Assembly (NCBI GenBank): GCA_027001105.1
Contig: JALTMZ010000081.1
Span: forward strand, 1-5,925
DNA length: 5,925 nucleotides
From: Thermococcus sp.
GTDB lineage: Archaea > Methanobacteriota_B > Thermococci > Thermococcales > Thermococcaceae
Direction: 5' to 3'
Shown here piece after piece: positions 1 through 5,111 of this stretch (positions are counted from its first letter, which is position 1; the number at the start of each line of letters is the position of its first letter). The position numbers and the translations under genes are program-made. The notes under the pieces were generated by a model. The model was not told the origin of the DNA. It searched no databases and worked only from the letters and a program-made list of their open reading frames with translations.

Positions 1-84
1 AAGAAAGAGTACCCAAGTTATGATAAAAGAATAAAATGTAGCAGCAATAATAATGTTATTTATTCACTTTTATCTATTGTATGA
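1..84 (+). CDS. possible C-terminal tail of an unidentified plus-strand gene (partial)
   Basis: Frame 1 is open from the window edge to a TGA at 82-84 and gives 27 residues, beginning KKEYPSYDKRIK. The first dozen codons (AAG, AAA, GAG, AGA, ATA) suit Thermococcales usage; the rest is rich in Asn and Ser and may be chance. It would be the tail of a gene pointing at the broken end of smc, as a transposase or other element-borne gene could. I do not recognise the family. The length is too short to exclude a random open frame. Confidence 0.18.
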   Translation, partial: KKEYPSYDKRIKCSSNNNVIYSLLSIV

Positions 85-134
85 TAGAAAGCAAAAATGA
101 CTATAACATAATTGAAAATAAAGTTATTGATGCA
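1..134. mobile_element. foreign flank interrupting smc; possible end of an inserted element
   Basis: This AT-rich stretch lies where the smc coiled coil should continue, but none of the three minus-strand frames gives SMC-like protein; all hit stops quickly. A simple frameshift is therefore excluded within the visible bases. The boundary with smc falls at about 134-137. Positions 67-91 can fold: CTTTTATC pairs with GATA-G-AAAG, eight pairs with one bulged G and an eight-base loop. The plus strand is open from base 1 to a TGA at 82-84. No transposase motif, terminal inverted repeat or target duplication can be checked because the other end lies outside the window. An insertion sequence edge, an integrated element or a chromosomal rearrangement are all possible; the choice between them is inference. 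Confidence 0.35.
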
Positions 135-960
135 GGACTTTTTCAATTATTCCCTTTACAATTTCCTTTAATTTATTCTCAACTTCTTTAGCTTCCCTCT
201 CTATCTGTTTGTCTCTTTCTTCACTTTCCTTAATGAGCTTTTCAAGCCTTTTGATCTCTCCTACAAGGAGAGTAACTTTAGCCTTTTCTAACTTCTCTTT
301 CAAGTCCAAATAGCGTAATGCATCGTTTCTTTCTTTCTCCAGCTTATCTAATTGCTTTTTCACTTCGTGTATAAGCAGATCTACCCTTGCAAGATTTTCT
401 TCAGCCTGCTTGAGTTCTTCCATAGCCTTCTTTTTCTTTGCATCATATTCTGAAATTCCAGAAATCTCGTCAATTATCATTCTCCTCTCTACAGGGCTCA
501 TCTTGATGAACTTTGTGATGTCACCCTGAAGAACTAAGTTATATCCTTCTGGAGAGATCATTGCGGCACTCAGAATGTCCAGAATGTCGCTTCTGCTTGT
601 CCTTTTGCCGTTAAGCCAGTACGTGCTCCTCCCATCAGGGTATACTCTTCTCTTTATAACAACCTCATCTGCGTCCACTGGGAAACCCCTGTCTTCATTG
701 TTAAAGTAAATCGTCACTTCAGCATATTTGGCAGGAGGCTCCTTTTTTGTTCCTGCAAAGATTAAGTCGCTTATTCTTGTAGCACGCATCGCTTTAGCGG
801 AAAGTCCTCCAAGAACAAAGAGAATAGCATCACCGATATTGCTTTTACCACTGCCATTGGCACCTACAATCGCTGTAAATCCCTTAGAAAAGGGTACGAC
901 AACTTTCCTGCTGCCATATGATTTGAATCCTTTCATCTCAAGTTTCTCAATATATGGCAT
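124..960 (-). pseudogene. smc: chromosome segregation ATPase SMC, truncated: N-terminal 274 residues only
   Basis: SMC forms the V-shaped ATPase of the condensin-like complex that compacts and segregates chromosomes with ScpA/ScpB. From the ATG at 960 the protein has the N-terminal ABC-type head: Walker A GANGSGKSN at residues 33-41, a Q-loop LQGD around Gln145, then coiled coil from about residue 170 to 274. It closely resembles Pyrococcus SMC as I remember it. Full archaeal SMCs have roughly 1,150-1,200 residues; the hinge, second coiled coil, ABC signature and Walker B are all absent. The frame leaves SMC sequence after IIEK, adds VLHQ and stops. The ATG at 960 is preferred over the in-frame GTG at 969 because GGTG (970-967) sits six bases before it and family members begin MPYIEKL. 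ATP binding without the C-terminal head half could not give a working ATPase. The remainder of smc may lie beyond the left edge. Confidence 0.88.
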
Positions 961-966
961 CTCATA

Positions 967-970
967 CACC
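967..970 (-). promoter_or_regulatory. Shine-Dalgarno site that sets the smc start
   Basis: GGTG lies six bases upstream of the ATG at 960, the same spacing seen for other genes here. It overlaps the in-frame GTG at 969, which argues against that GTG as the start. Confidence 0.6.
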
Positions 971-994
971 TAAGGGGAAAGATTGGATATGAGG

Positions 995-1004
995 TTATAT
1001 ATAA
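995..1004 (-). promoter_or_regulatory. TATA box of smc
   Basis: TTATATATAA lies 35-44 bases upstream of the smc ATG. With the usual archaeal spacing of about 25 bases, transcription would start near 975 and give a leader of about 15 bases holding the GGTG site. smc can thus be transcribed separately from the DUF835 gene upstream. Confidence 0.6.
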
Positions 1005-1034
1005 GTTACTGAGATGCAAGAAAAATCAAAAGCA

Positions 1035-1490
1035 CTATCCTTCCACGATGCGTTTAAGAAGAGCAACGGTTTTATCATCAAGCCCCTCACTAATACTAAC
1101 AATAAATCCTGAGTTATTCAAAAGTGCTATGTCTCTAAGCTTCCCTGTAAATCTTAACGTTGCTTCAAGACCTTGTTCCATCATCAGATATTCAAACGCA
1201 TCCAAGACTATTATTGGTGATTCTTTCTTTATTATTTCCCAAACTTTTTGTTCAATAACATATAGATCTGTGGGAGAAACAGCGTTGGGATGGTCTATCT
1301 TGCTTATCCAGATATAGAAAGTTGCATTGTCATTTACAGTTGGAGGTGTCCGGGTAATTAAAATCTTCTTTTTATGAGAAAATTTCTTTAAGAGATTCCG
1401 CATTTTGGAATAGTGAACAACTTGAAAAGGAAGCTCTTCCCCCTCAAACTTCACGTTAGCAGACATCATGTCTTTAAGCATTTTAAACAT
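1035..1490 (-). CDS. DUF835 domain protein
   Basis: This protein of about 151 residues carries a DUF835 domain, a family common in Thermococcales and of unknown biochemical function. The domain begins with the strand ILITRTPP near residue 44. It continues through a WISKID segment near 62, the strand-plus-acid segment PIIVLDAFEYL at about 92-102, then EATLRFTGKLRDIA and the final SISEGLD. The strand with Asp and Glu recalls the Walker B region of RecA-fold proteins, but there is no Walker A, so no ATPase activity is claimed. No signal peptide or membrane segment is seen. It lies upstream of smc on the same strand, 74 bases apart, with a separate smc promoter between. The start is uncertain: ATG 1490 is chosen, GTG 1493 abuts it, and ATG 1481 has GTGAT seven bases upstream. 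Confidence 0.8.
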   Translation of the reverse strand: MFKMLKDMMSANVKFEGEELPFQVVHYSKMRNLLKKFSHKKKILITRTPPTVNDNATFYIWISKIDHPNAVSPTDLYVIEQKVWEIIKKESPIIVLDAFEYLMMEQGLEATLRFTGKLRDIALLNNSGFIVSISEGLDDKTVALLKRIVEG

Positions 1491-1562
1491 CACTCATCCC
1501 CCAAGATGTGGGTCCAGGATACTTACTGATTTTAGTCTTAGGAGTCCCGTACTTATTAGAAC

Positions 1563-1587
1563 AGTGTATACCGAAAATGTAAACACT
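1563..1587 (-). promoter_or_regulatory. imperfect inverted repeat near the predicted mRNA start of the DUF835 gene
   Basis: AGTGTTTAC and GTATACACT (minus strand) form nine-base arms with one T-T mismatch around a seven-base loop. The site is just downstream of the start expected from the TATA box at 1612-1622, so it could be an operator over the initiation site or a hairpin at the 5' end of the leader. Confidence 0.3.
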
Positions 1588-1611
1588 TTACTGATATCTG
1601 ATTTGACTTTA

Positions 1612-1622
1612 AATTTATAAAG
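1612..1622 (-). promoter_or_regulatory. candidate TATA box for the DUF835 gene (could also work in the plus direction)
   Basis: TTTATAAATTT on the minus strand fits an archaeal TATA box and predicts a start near 1590, leaving a leader of about 100 bases before the DUF835 gene, long for this group. The element is nearly symmetric and reads as TTTATAAAG on the plus strand, so its direction is not certain. The rest of 1494-1700 holds no clear gene. Confidence 0.4.
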
Positions 1623-1700
1623 TTTTGCCTTATTTTTTATGTGAAAATATGACCAAAAATATAGGAAAAGGTGCAGAAATCAGTTATAACCCGTGGTTAA

Positions 1701-2102
1701 TTATTCCGTTCTTTCACATAATTCCAACAAAACACCATTGACACTTTTTGGATGAACAAACGCTATTTTTGCACCACCAGCACCAATTCTTGGCTTTTCA
1801 TCAATCAGCCTAAATCCTTGCTCTTTAAGCTTCTCTAAGTGCTCCTCAATGTTTTCAACGCCAAGAGCAATGTGATGAATTCCCTCTCCTCTCTTAGCAA
1901 TGAACTTCGATATTGGTGAATCTTCGCTTGTTCCTTCTAAGAGCTCAATTCTGCTTTCGCCGACTTTAAACACAGCAACTCTGACTTTCTGCCCTGGAAC
2001 TTCCTCAATCTCAGCAACCTTTAACCCAAGACTTTCCCAGAGCTTAATTGCTTCGTCTAAATTTTTAACGGCAATTCCTACATGATCAATTTTCTTTATC
2101 AT
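1701..2102 (-). CDS. mce: methylmalonyl-CoA epimerase
   Basis: This enzyme interconverts the R and S forms of methylmalonyl-CoA so that the B12-dependent mutase can use them. The 133-residue protein is a complete vicinal-oxygen-chelate (glyoxalase-fold) protein with two repeated beta-alpha units. Metal ligands expected from the family are visible: His7 in DHVGIAV, Glu53 in RIELLE (Gln in the Propionibacterium enzyme), His76 or His77 in GIHHIAL and Glu127 in GVLLEL. The segment around [14 protein letters not shown] is typical of epimerases rather than of other VOC proteins. The ATG overlaps the meaB stop codon as ATGA, and GGGGGTGA lies just upstream inside meaB, so translation is probably coupled. 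It is the last gene of the operon. Confidence 0.93.
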   Translation of the reverse strand: MIKKIDHVGIAVKNLDEAIKLWESLGLKVAEIEEVPGQKVRVAVFKVGESRIELLEGTSEDSPISKFIAKRGEGIHHIALGVENIEEHLEKLKEQGFRLIDEKPRIGAGGAKIAFVHPKSVNGVLLELCERTE

Positions 2103-3058
2103 ATCTTCACCCCCAGAGTTTCTTCCAAAACAACTTCAGCAGCAGAATAGGGATCCATTTCCCTTTTCACGATTTTATCAATAAGTTTTGAAAGTTCTTT
2201 GTCCTTCAGCTTTTCACTAATTTTCCTTGCAACAGAATCAGAAACAATTGTTTTTACTTCCTCTTCTGCCCTAAACTTCTTCTTTTTATCAATTTCTCCG
2301 CTTTCTTCAAGGAACTTTCTGTGTCGTTTTATTGCTTCCCATAAGTCCTTAATGCCCTTCATAGTGACAGCCACAGTTTCAACAATCGGTGGTCTCCAAC
2401 CCCTTCTTTCCCACTTCTCCTTTTCAAGGTCAAGCATTAGGTTGAGCTCAAAGAAAGTTGCATCTGCACCTTCTTTATCAGCTTTGTTTATGACGAATAT
2501 GTCTGCAATCTCCATCAAACCTGCTTTAATTGCCTGGATATCATCTCCCAATCCAGGAACTGTGACGAGGACTACAGTGTCAGCTGTTTTGACGATATCA
2601 ACTTCAATCTGCCCAACACCAACAGTTTCAACAAAAATAATGTCACATCCATAAGCGTCAAGGACTTTAATGGCATCATTCGTTGCCTTGGCCAAACCTC
2701 CGAGTGATCCACGGGTAGCCATACTCCTTATGAAAACTCCGGGATCAGTCGAGTGGCGTTGCATTCTAATCCTATCACCAAGCAATGCTCCACCAGTAAA
2801 TGGTGAGGTTGGATCAATAGCTATGACTCCAACTATTAAGCCTTCATTACGAGCTTGTTTTATAAGTTTGTCAAGAAGGGTTGACTTTCCAGAGCCTGGT
2901 GGACCTGTAATTCCGATAATGTAGGCTTTTCCAGTATACTTGTAAATTTTTTTGACAATTTCGCGAGCCTTTTCTTCATCATTTTCAACCAAAGTGATTA
3001 ACCTTGCAGTTGCTTTTTTGTCTCCCTTGAGCATTCTCTCAATTAGGTCGTCAATCAT
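2099..3058 (-). CDS. meaB: MeaB/ArgK-type GTPase, methylmalonyl-CoA mutase chaperone
   Basis: MeaB proteins are G3E-type GTPases that bind methylmalonyl-CoA mutase, gate loading of adenosylcobalamin and protect the enzyme from inactivation. In 319-residue numbering from ATG 3058, Walker [10 protein letters not shown] is at 52-60, the conserved base-binding and switch region [19 protein letters not shown] is at about 81-99, the ETVGVGQ motif at 144-150 and the NKAD guanine motif at 191-194. A C-terminal helical tail, rich in Lys and Glu from about residue 250, probably serves dimerisation. Codons GTG 3067 and ATG 3064 are alternative starts, but GTGAT (3067-3063) serves better as the ribosome site for ATG 3058. 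It lies between the mutase small subunit and the epimerase. The name argK, used for some homologues, reflects an older arginine-transport assignment; the context here favours the mutase role. Confidence 0.93.
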   Translation of the reverse strand: MIDDLIERMLKGDKKATARLITLVENDEEKAREIVKKIYKYTGKAYIIGITGPPGSGKSTLLDKLIKQARNEGLIVGVIAIDPTSPFTGGALLGDRIRMQRHSTDPGVFIRSMATRGSLGGLAKATNDAIKVLDAYGCDIIFVETVGVGQIEVDIVKTADTVVLVTVPGLGDDIQAIKAGLMEIADIFVINKADKEGADATFFELNLMLDLEKEKWERRGWRPPIVETVAVTMKGIKDLWEAIKRHRKFLEESGEIDKKKKFRAEEEVKTIVSDSVARKISEKLKDKELSKLIDKIVKREMDPYSAAEVVLEETLGVKI

Positions 3059-3090
3059 TGGCATCACTTGGTTTAATTATCCAGCTTTGA

Positions 3091-3099
3091 AATATAAAG
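3091..3099 (-). promoter_or_regulatory. possible internal TATA box before meaB
   Basis: CTTTATATT on the minus strand lies in the 45-base gap between the small-subunit stop and the meaB start and predicts a start near 3070. It could give extra meaB-mce transcription, or it may simply reflect an AT-rich gap. Confidence 0.25.
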
Positions 3100-3103
3100 T
3101 TTA

Positions 3104-3535
3104 TTAACTCCCTCTGAACTTCTTAAGTTTTGGGAGGTTCTCATCAATAAAATTGATTATCTCATTAATTGGGCTTCCCGGGCCAAAAACTTTTGCAACT
3201 CCCATTTTTTCAAGTTCTTGGGCGTCATCTGGAGGAATAATACCTCCAGCAATCACAAGAACGTCTTCATTTGGCTTAAGCCCCTTCTCTTCAAGTAGCC
3301 TGAGTATCTTCGGAATTAGAACCATGTGAGCTCCAGAAAGGATGCTGATTCCGAGAACATCAACGTCTTCTTGGATAACACTCTCAACAATCTGTTCAGG
3401 CGTTTGCCTAATCCCGGTATAAATGACCTCAAAACCTGCATCTCTCAAGGCTCTTGCAATAACTTTAGCACCTCTATCATGACCATCCAAACCGGGTTTA
3501 GCTATGAGAACCCTAACTTTCGAGCGCTCAACCAT
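3104..3535 (-). CDS. methylmalonyl-CoA mutase, small (cobalamin-binding) subunit
   Basis: This is the separate B12-binding subunit of methylmalonyl-CoA mutase, which converts succinyl-CoA and (R)-methylmalonyl-CoA into each other by a radical mechanism. In many archaea the mutase is split into a large TIM-barrel subunit and a small B12 subunit. The 143-residue protein is a complete Rossmann-like B12 domain. The DxHxxG motif is Asp17-Gly-His19-Asp-Arg-Gly22, with His19 as lower ligand of cobalt; the SxL motif is Ser64-Ile-Leu66; and the nucleotide-tail glycines are in AGGIIPP at 96-102. The ATG is preceded by GGTGGTGG (3546-3539) and a TATA box. It leads the operon with meaB and mce. The large subunit is not encoded in this window. 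The same fold occurs in other mutases, but the neighbours point to methylmalonyl-CoA. Confidence 0.93.
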   Translation of the reverse strand: MVERSKVRVLIAKPGLDGHDRGAKVIARALRDAGFEVIYTGIRQTPEQIVESVIQEDVDVLGISILSGAHMVLIPKILRLLEEKGLKPNEDVLVIAGGIIPPDDAQELEKMGVAKVFGPGSPINEIINFIDENLPKLKKFRGS

Positions 3536-3569
3536 TTTCCACCACCAAGTTTTTCCTACTCTCTGTTCC

Positions 3570-3578
3570 TATTTAAAA
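3570..3578 (-). promoter_or_regulatory. TATA box of the mutase small subunit-meaB-mce operon
   Basis: TTTTAAATA on the minus strand lies 35-43 bases before the ATG. The predicted start near 3548 gives a leader of about 12 bases that still contains the GGTGGTGG ribosome site. Confidence 0.6.
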
Positions 3579-3608
3579 GTTGTCAAAACTAAAGGTTTAA
3601 CTTTACAT

Positions 3609-3623
3609 TGGATATTTTATCCA
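3609..3623. promoter_or_regulatory. palindrome TGGATA-TTT-TATCCA
   Basis: Two perfect six-base arms surround a TTT centre, about 30 bases upstream of the operon TATA box. The position suits a transcription factor site; no regulator is assigned. Confidence 0.3.
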
Positions 3624-3624
3624 G

Positions 3625-3638
3625 AACTTTGAAAAGTT
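3625..3638. promoter_or_regulatory. palindrome AACTTT-GA-AAAGTT
   Basis: Perfect six-base arms are separated by two bases. The site lies between the palindrome at 3609 and the SurR-like site at 3643, making a compact cluster of symmetric elements in the region shared by two diverging genes. Confidence 0.25.
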
Positions 3639-3642
3639 TAAG

Positions 3643-3653
3643 GTTTACAAAAC
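3643..3653. promoter_or_regulatory. exact match to the SurR consensus GTTTnnnAAAC
   Basis: GTTTACAAAAC fits the binding consensus known for SurR, the redox-sensitive sulfur-response regulator of Pyrococcus and Thermococcus. It lies 65 bases upstream of the operon TATA box on one side and about 110 bases upstream of the PHP gene TATA box on the other. The match is exact, but the motif fixes only eight mostly A/T bases in an AT-rich region. Confidence 0.35.
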
Positions 3654-3758
3654 TTAAATTATTTACGTCTGAAACAGAGCAATAAACAAAATACACGAAT
3701 TTCATTTCTAACGTAAAGCTCTACAAATATTCACCAAATTCTGACTCCTAAACCAAAA

Positions 3759-3769
3759 AACATTTAATT
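3759..3769 (+). promoter_or_regulatory. TATA box of the PHP gene
   Basis: ATTTAATT follows an A-rich BRE-like stretch (AAAAAAC). The predicted start is near 3788-3790, at or just past the ATG at 3787, which favours the second ATG at 3802. Confidence 0.45.
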
Positions 3770-3801
3770 GAGCAAAGTGCTAAAGTATGAAGGTTTTTAG
3801 G

Positions 3802-4452
3802 ATGATAGATATACATACACACACCCAATATTCTGATGGCATTGGTATGATTGGAGATAATGTTGCTGAAGCAGAGAAAAAGGGGCTTAAGTTAGTCGGC
3901 ATAAGTGATCATGTCCACTATTTTACTCCCAAAAGACTCAATACATACATCTCGGAAATTCAAAAGATAAAGGGAGATAGTGAAATTACTGTTCTGGCTG
4001 GAATTGAGGCTAACATTCTCGCAACAGGCGTTGATATAACCACAGAAATGGCAAAAAAGCTTGATTATGTTATTGCTTCTGCTCACGTATGGCTTGATCC
4101 AGGAGGGATCGATGCGTATCTTGATCTAATTAAAATAGCGATCCAAGACGAGAATGTGGACATAATCGGACATTTTGGTAATGTTTTTCCCTATATCGGA
4201 TACCCAAGCTATGGGGACTATCTGGAAATCGTTGAGCTTGCTGAAGAATACGGCAAAGCCTTTGAAATCAGCTCCCGTTACAGAGTTCCAGAGCTGGATT
4301 TCATTAAGCTGTGCATCAGAAGAGGAATTAAGCTGACATTTGCAAGCGATGCACATATGCCCAGTGATGTGGGTGCCATTAGATGGAGCGAAAAGGTCTT
4401 TAAAAAAGCTGGAGGAACGAAGGAAGACTTGCTATTTTCAGAACTACTTTAG
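3802..4452 (+). CDS. PHP-domain metal-dependent phosphoesterase
   Basis: PHP proteins hydrolyse phosphoesters with a cluster of metal ions in a TIM-barrel-like fold; the family includes histidinol phosphatases, YcdX-like phosphatases and PolX nuclease domains. All expected ligands are visible in the 216-residue protein counted from ATG 3802: His5 and His7 in HTH, Asp12 in SDG, His37 in SDH, Glu69 in GIEAN, His95 in SAH, His124 in GHFG, and Asp183 with His185 in SDAH. It is a free-standing PHP domain, complete at both ends, with no polymerase attached. The substrate is unknown. The upstream ATG at 3787 would add five residues, but the TATA spacing, an AAGGT seven bases before 3802 and the common family start MIDxHTHT favour 3802. 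The gene diverges from the mutase operon and converges on maf. Confidence 0.88.
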   Translation: MIDIHTHTQYSDGIGMIGDNVAEAEKKGLKLVGISDHVHYFTPKRLNTYISEIQKIKGDSEITVLAGIEANILATGVDITTEMAKKLDYVIASAHVWLDPGGIDAYLDLIKIAIQDENVDIIGHFGNVFPYIGYPSYGDYLEIVELAEEYGKAFEISSRYRVPELDFIKLCIRRGIKLTFASDAHMPSDVGAIRWSEKVFKKAGGTKEDLLFSELL

Positions 4453-4998
4453 TGGAAATCCTAACTTTTTAAGCTCGAGCACAACTTTAATTGGCAAGCC
4501 GACGACGTTGTAAAAATCCCCATGAATCCACTCTATGAAAATGGCAGCTTTTCCCTGAATTGCATAGGCTCCAGCTTTATCTAAAGGTTCTCCAGTGCTT
4601 ACATACCACTTAATTTCTTCCTCACTAAGCTCCCTAAACTTAACTTTCGTGGCCTCAAAGCCTGTAATCTCCTTCCCTTCGTGAATTATGCAATAGCCAG
4701 TAATAACCTCATGAACCTTCCCGCTTAACAGCTTGAGCATTTTTTCTGCTTCTTCTTCATTTTTAGGCTTTCCAAGGACTTTGTTCTCAAGGACAACTAT
4801 TGTATCAGCTCCAAGAACAGTACCTCCTGTTCTGTTGTACACTTCCCATGCTTTCTTCCTTGCAACTTCAATTGCTTTTTCTCGTGGATTTTCTGCAATA
4901 ACGCTTTCATTAGTATTACTCGGTACTATCTTGAAGTCCTCAAAGAATCTCTCTAAAATTTCCCTTCGTCTTGGACTTTGAGATGCTAATATGAACAT
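4444..4998 (-). CDS. maf: Maf family nucleoside triphosphate pyrophosphatase
   Basis: Maf proteins cleave dTTP, UTP and modified pyrimidine nucleotides to monophosphate and pyrophosphate, keeping damaged nucleotides out of nucleic acids, and act in the cytosol. The 184-residue protein is full length. It opens with the signature SQSPRRRE (residues 6-13) and has Glu31, the catalytic segment ADT with Asp65, LGKP with Lys77, and the segment DKAGAYAIQG at 140-149. The Gln in that last segment is typical of the dTTPase/UTPase (YhdE) subgroup. Its TATA box lies 24-30 bases upstream of the ATG, so the message is probably leaderless or nearly so; no Shine-Dalgarno site is seen. The stop codon lies inside the end of the PHP gene, so the two genes overlap tail to tail by nine bases. 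Confidence 0.94.
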   Translation of the reverse strand: MFILASQSPRRREILERFFEDFKIVPSNTNESVIAENPREKAIEVARKKAWEVYNRTGGTVLGADTIVVLENKVLGKPKNEEEAEKMLKLLSGKVHEVITGYCIIHEGKEITGFEATKVKFRELSEEEIKWYVSTGEPLDKAGAYAIQGKAAIFIEWIHGDFYNVVGLPIKVVLELKKLGFPLK

Positions 4999-5020
4999 CG
5001 AAAGGGACTTAAGAACTTAG

Positions 5021-5036
5021 GATAAAAACCTTTCGG
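5021..5036 (-). promoter_or_regulatory. BRE and TATA box of maf
   Basis: On the minus strand CGAAAGG (BRE-like) runs directly into TTTTTATCC. The predicted start is within a few bases of the maf ATG at 4998. The upstream edge touches the 5' end of the guide RNA encoded on the other strand. Confidence 0.55.
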
Positions 5037-5091
5037 GCGATGATGACAATTTCGCTAGCTGAAGGTGATGACTACCCTCGCAACTGAGCTC
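5035..5091 (+). ncRNA. archaeal C/D box guide RNA (sRNA)
   Basis: C/D sRNAs with L7Ae, Nop5 and fibrillarin direct 2'-O-methylation of rRNA or tRNA. All four boxes are perfect and evenly spaced: box C ATGATGA at 5040-5046, box D' CTGA at 5059-5062, box C' GTGATGA at 5065-5071 and box D CTGA at 5084-5087. Both guides (5047-5058 and 5072-5083) are exactly 12 bases, the usual archaeal length. GGGC (5035-5038) and GCTC (5088-5091) can form the closing stem with one G-U pair. The D' guide is complementary to UAGCGAAAUU, a conserved 23S rRNA segment near E. coli 1931-1940 (from memory); the rule of the fifth base from D' points to the C equivalent to C1934. The D guide would pair with UUGCGAGGGUAG and mark its fifth base, G; I cannot name that target. 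The RNA lies on the strand opposite both flanking genes. Confidence 0.92.
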
Positions 5092-5092
5092 C

Positions 5093-5111
5093 TAAAATAT
5101 AAAATTCAAAG
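5093..5111 (-). terminator. possible T-rich terminator of the COG1855 gene
   Basis: The minus strand reads TGAATTTTATATTTTAG across and just past the stop codon. T-rich tracts act as terminators in Thermococcales, and stopping here would keep the transcript from running through the guide RNA locus. There is no hairpin. Confidence 0.25.

Noticed and set aside
1..136. A frameshift in smc as cause of the early stop
   Set aside because: None of the minus-strand frames in this stretch gives charged coiled-coil sequence; all hit stops and read as AT-rich non-coding DNA.
124..960. An intein inside smc
   Set aside because: There is no Cys or Ser splice-start residue with intein block A at the junction and the frame stops after four codons.
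1511..1548. Possible GGGTCC/GGAGTCCC hairpin before the DUF835 gene
   Set aside because: Pairing needs an uneven bulge and a long loop; too weak to call an RNA structure.
2199..2924. Long plus-strand open frames opposite meaB
   Set aside because: They are Ser/Ile/Phe-rich reverse shadows of a clear GTPase gene with no family resemblance or ribosome site.
3787..4452. PHP protein as a PolX DNA polymerase or tRNA-related nuclease
   Set aside because: Only the PHP domain is present and both ends are complete; no polymerase or helix-hairpin-helix sequence is attached.
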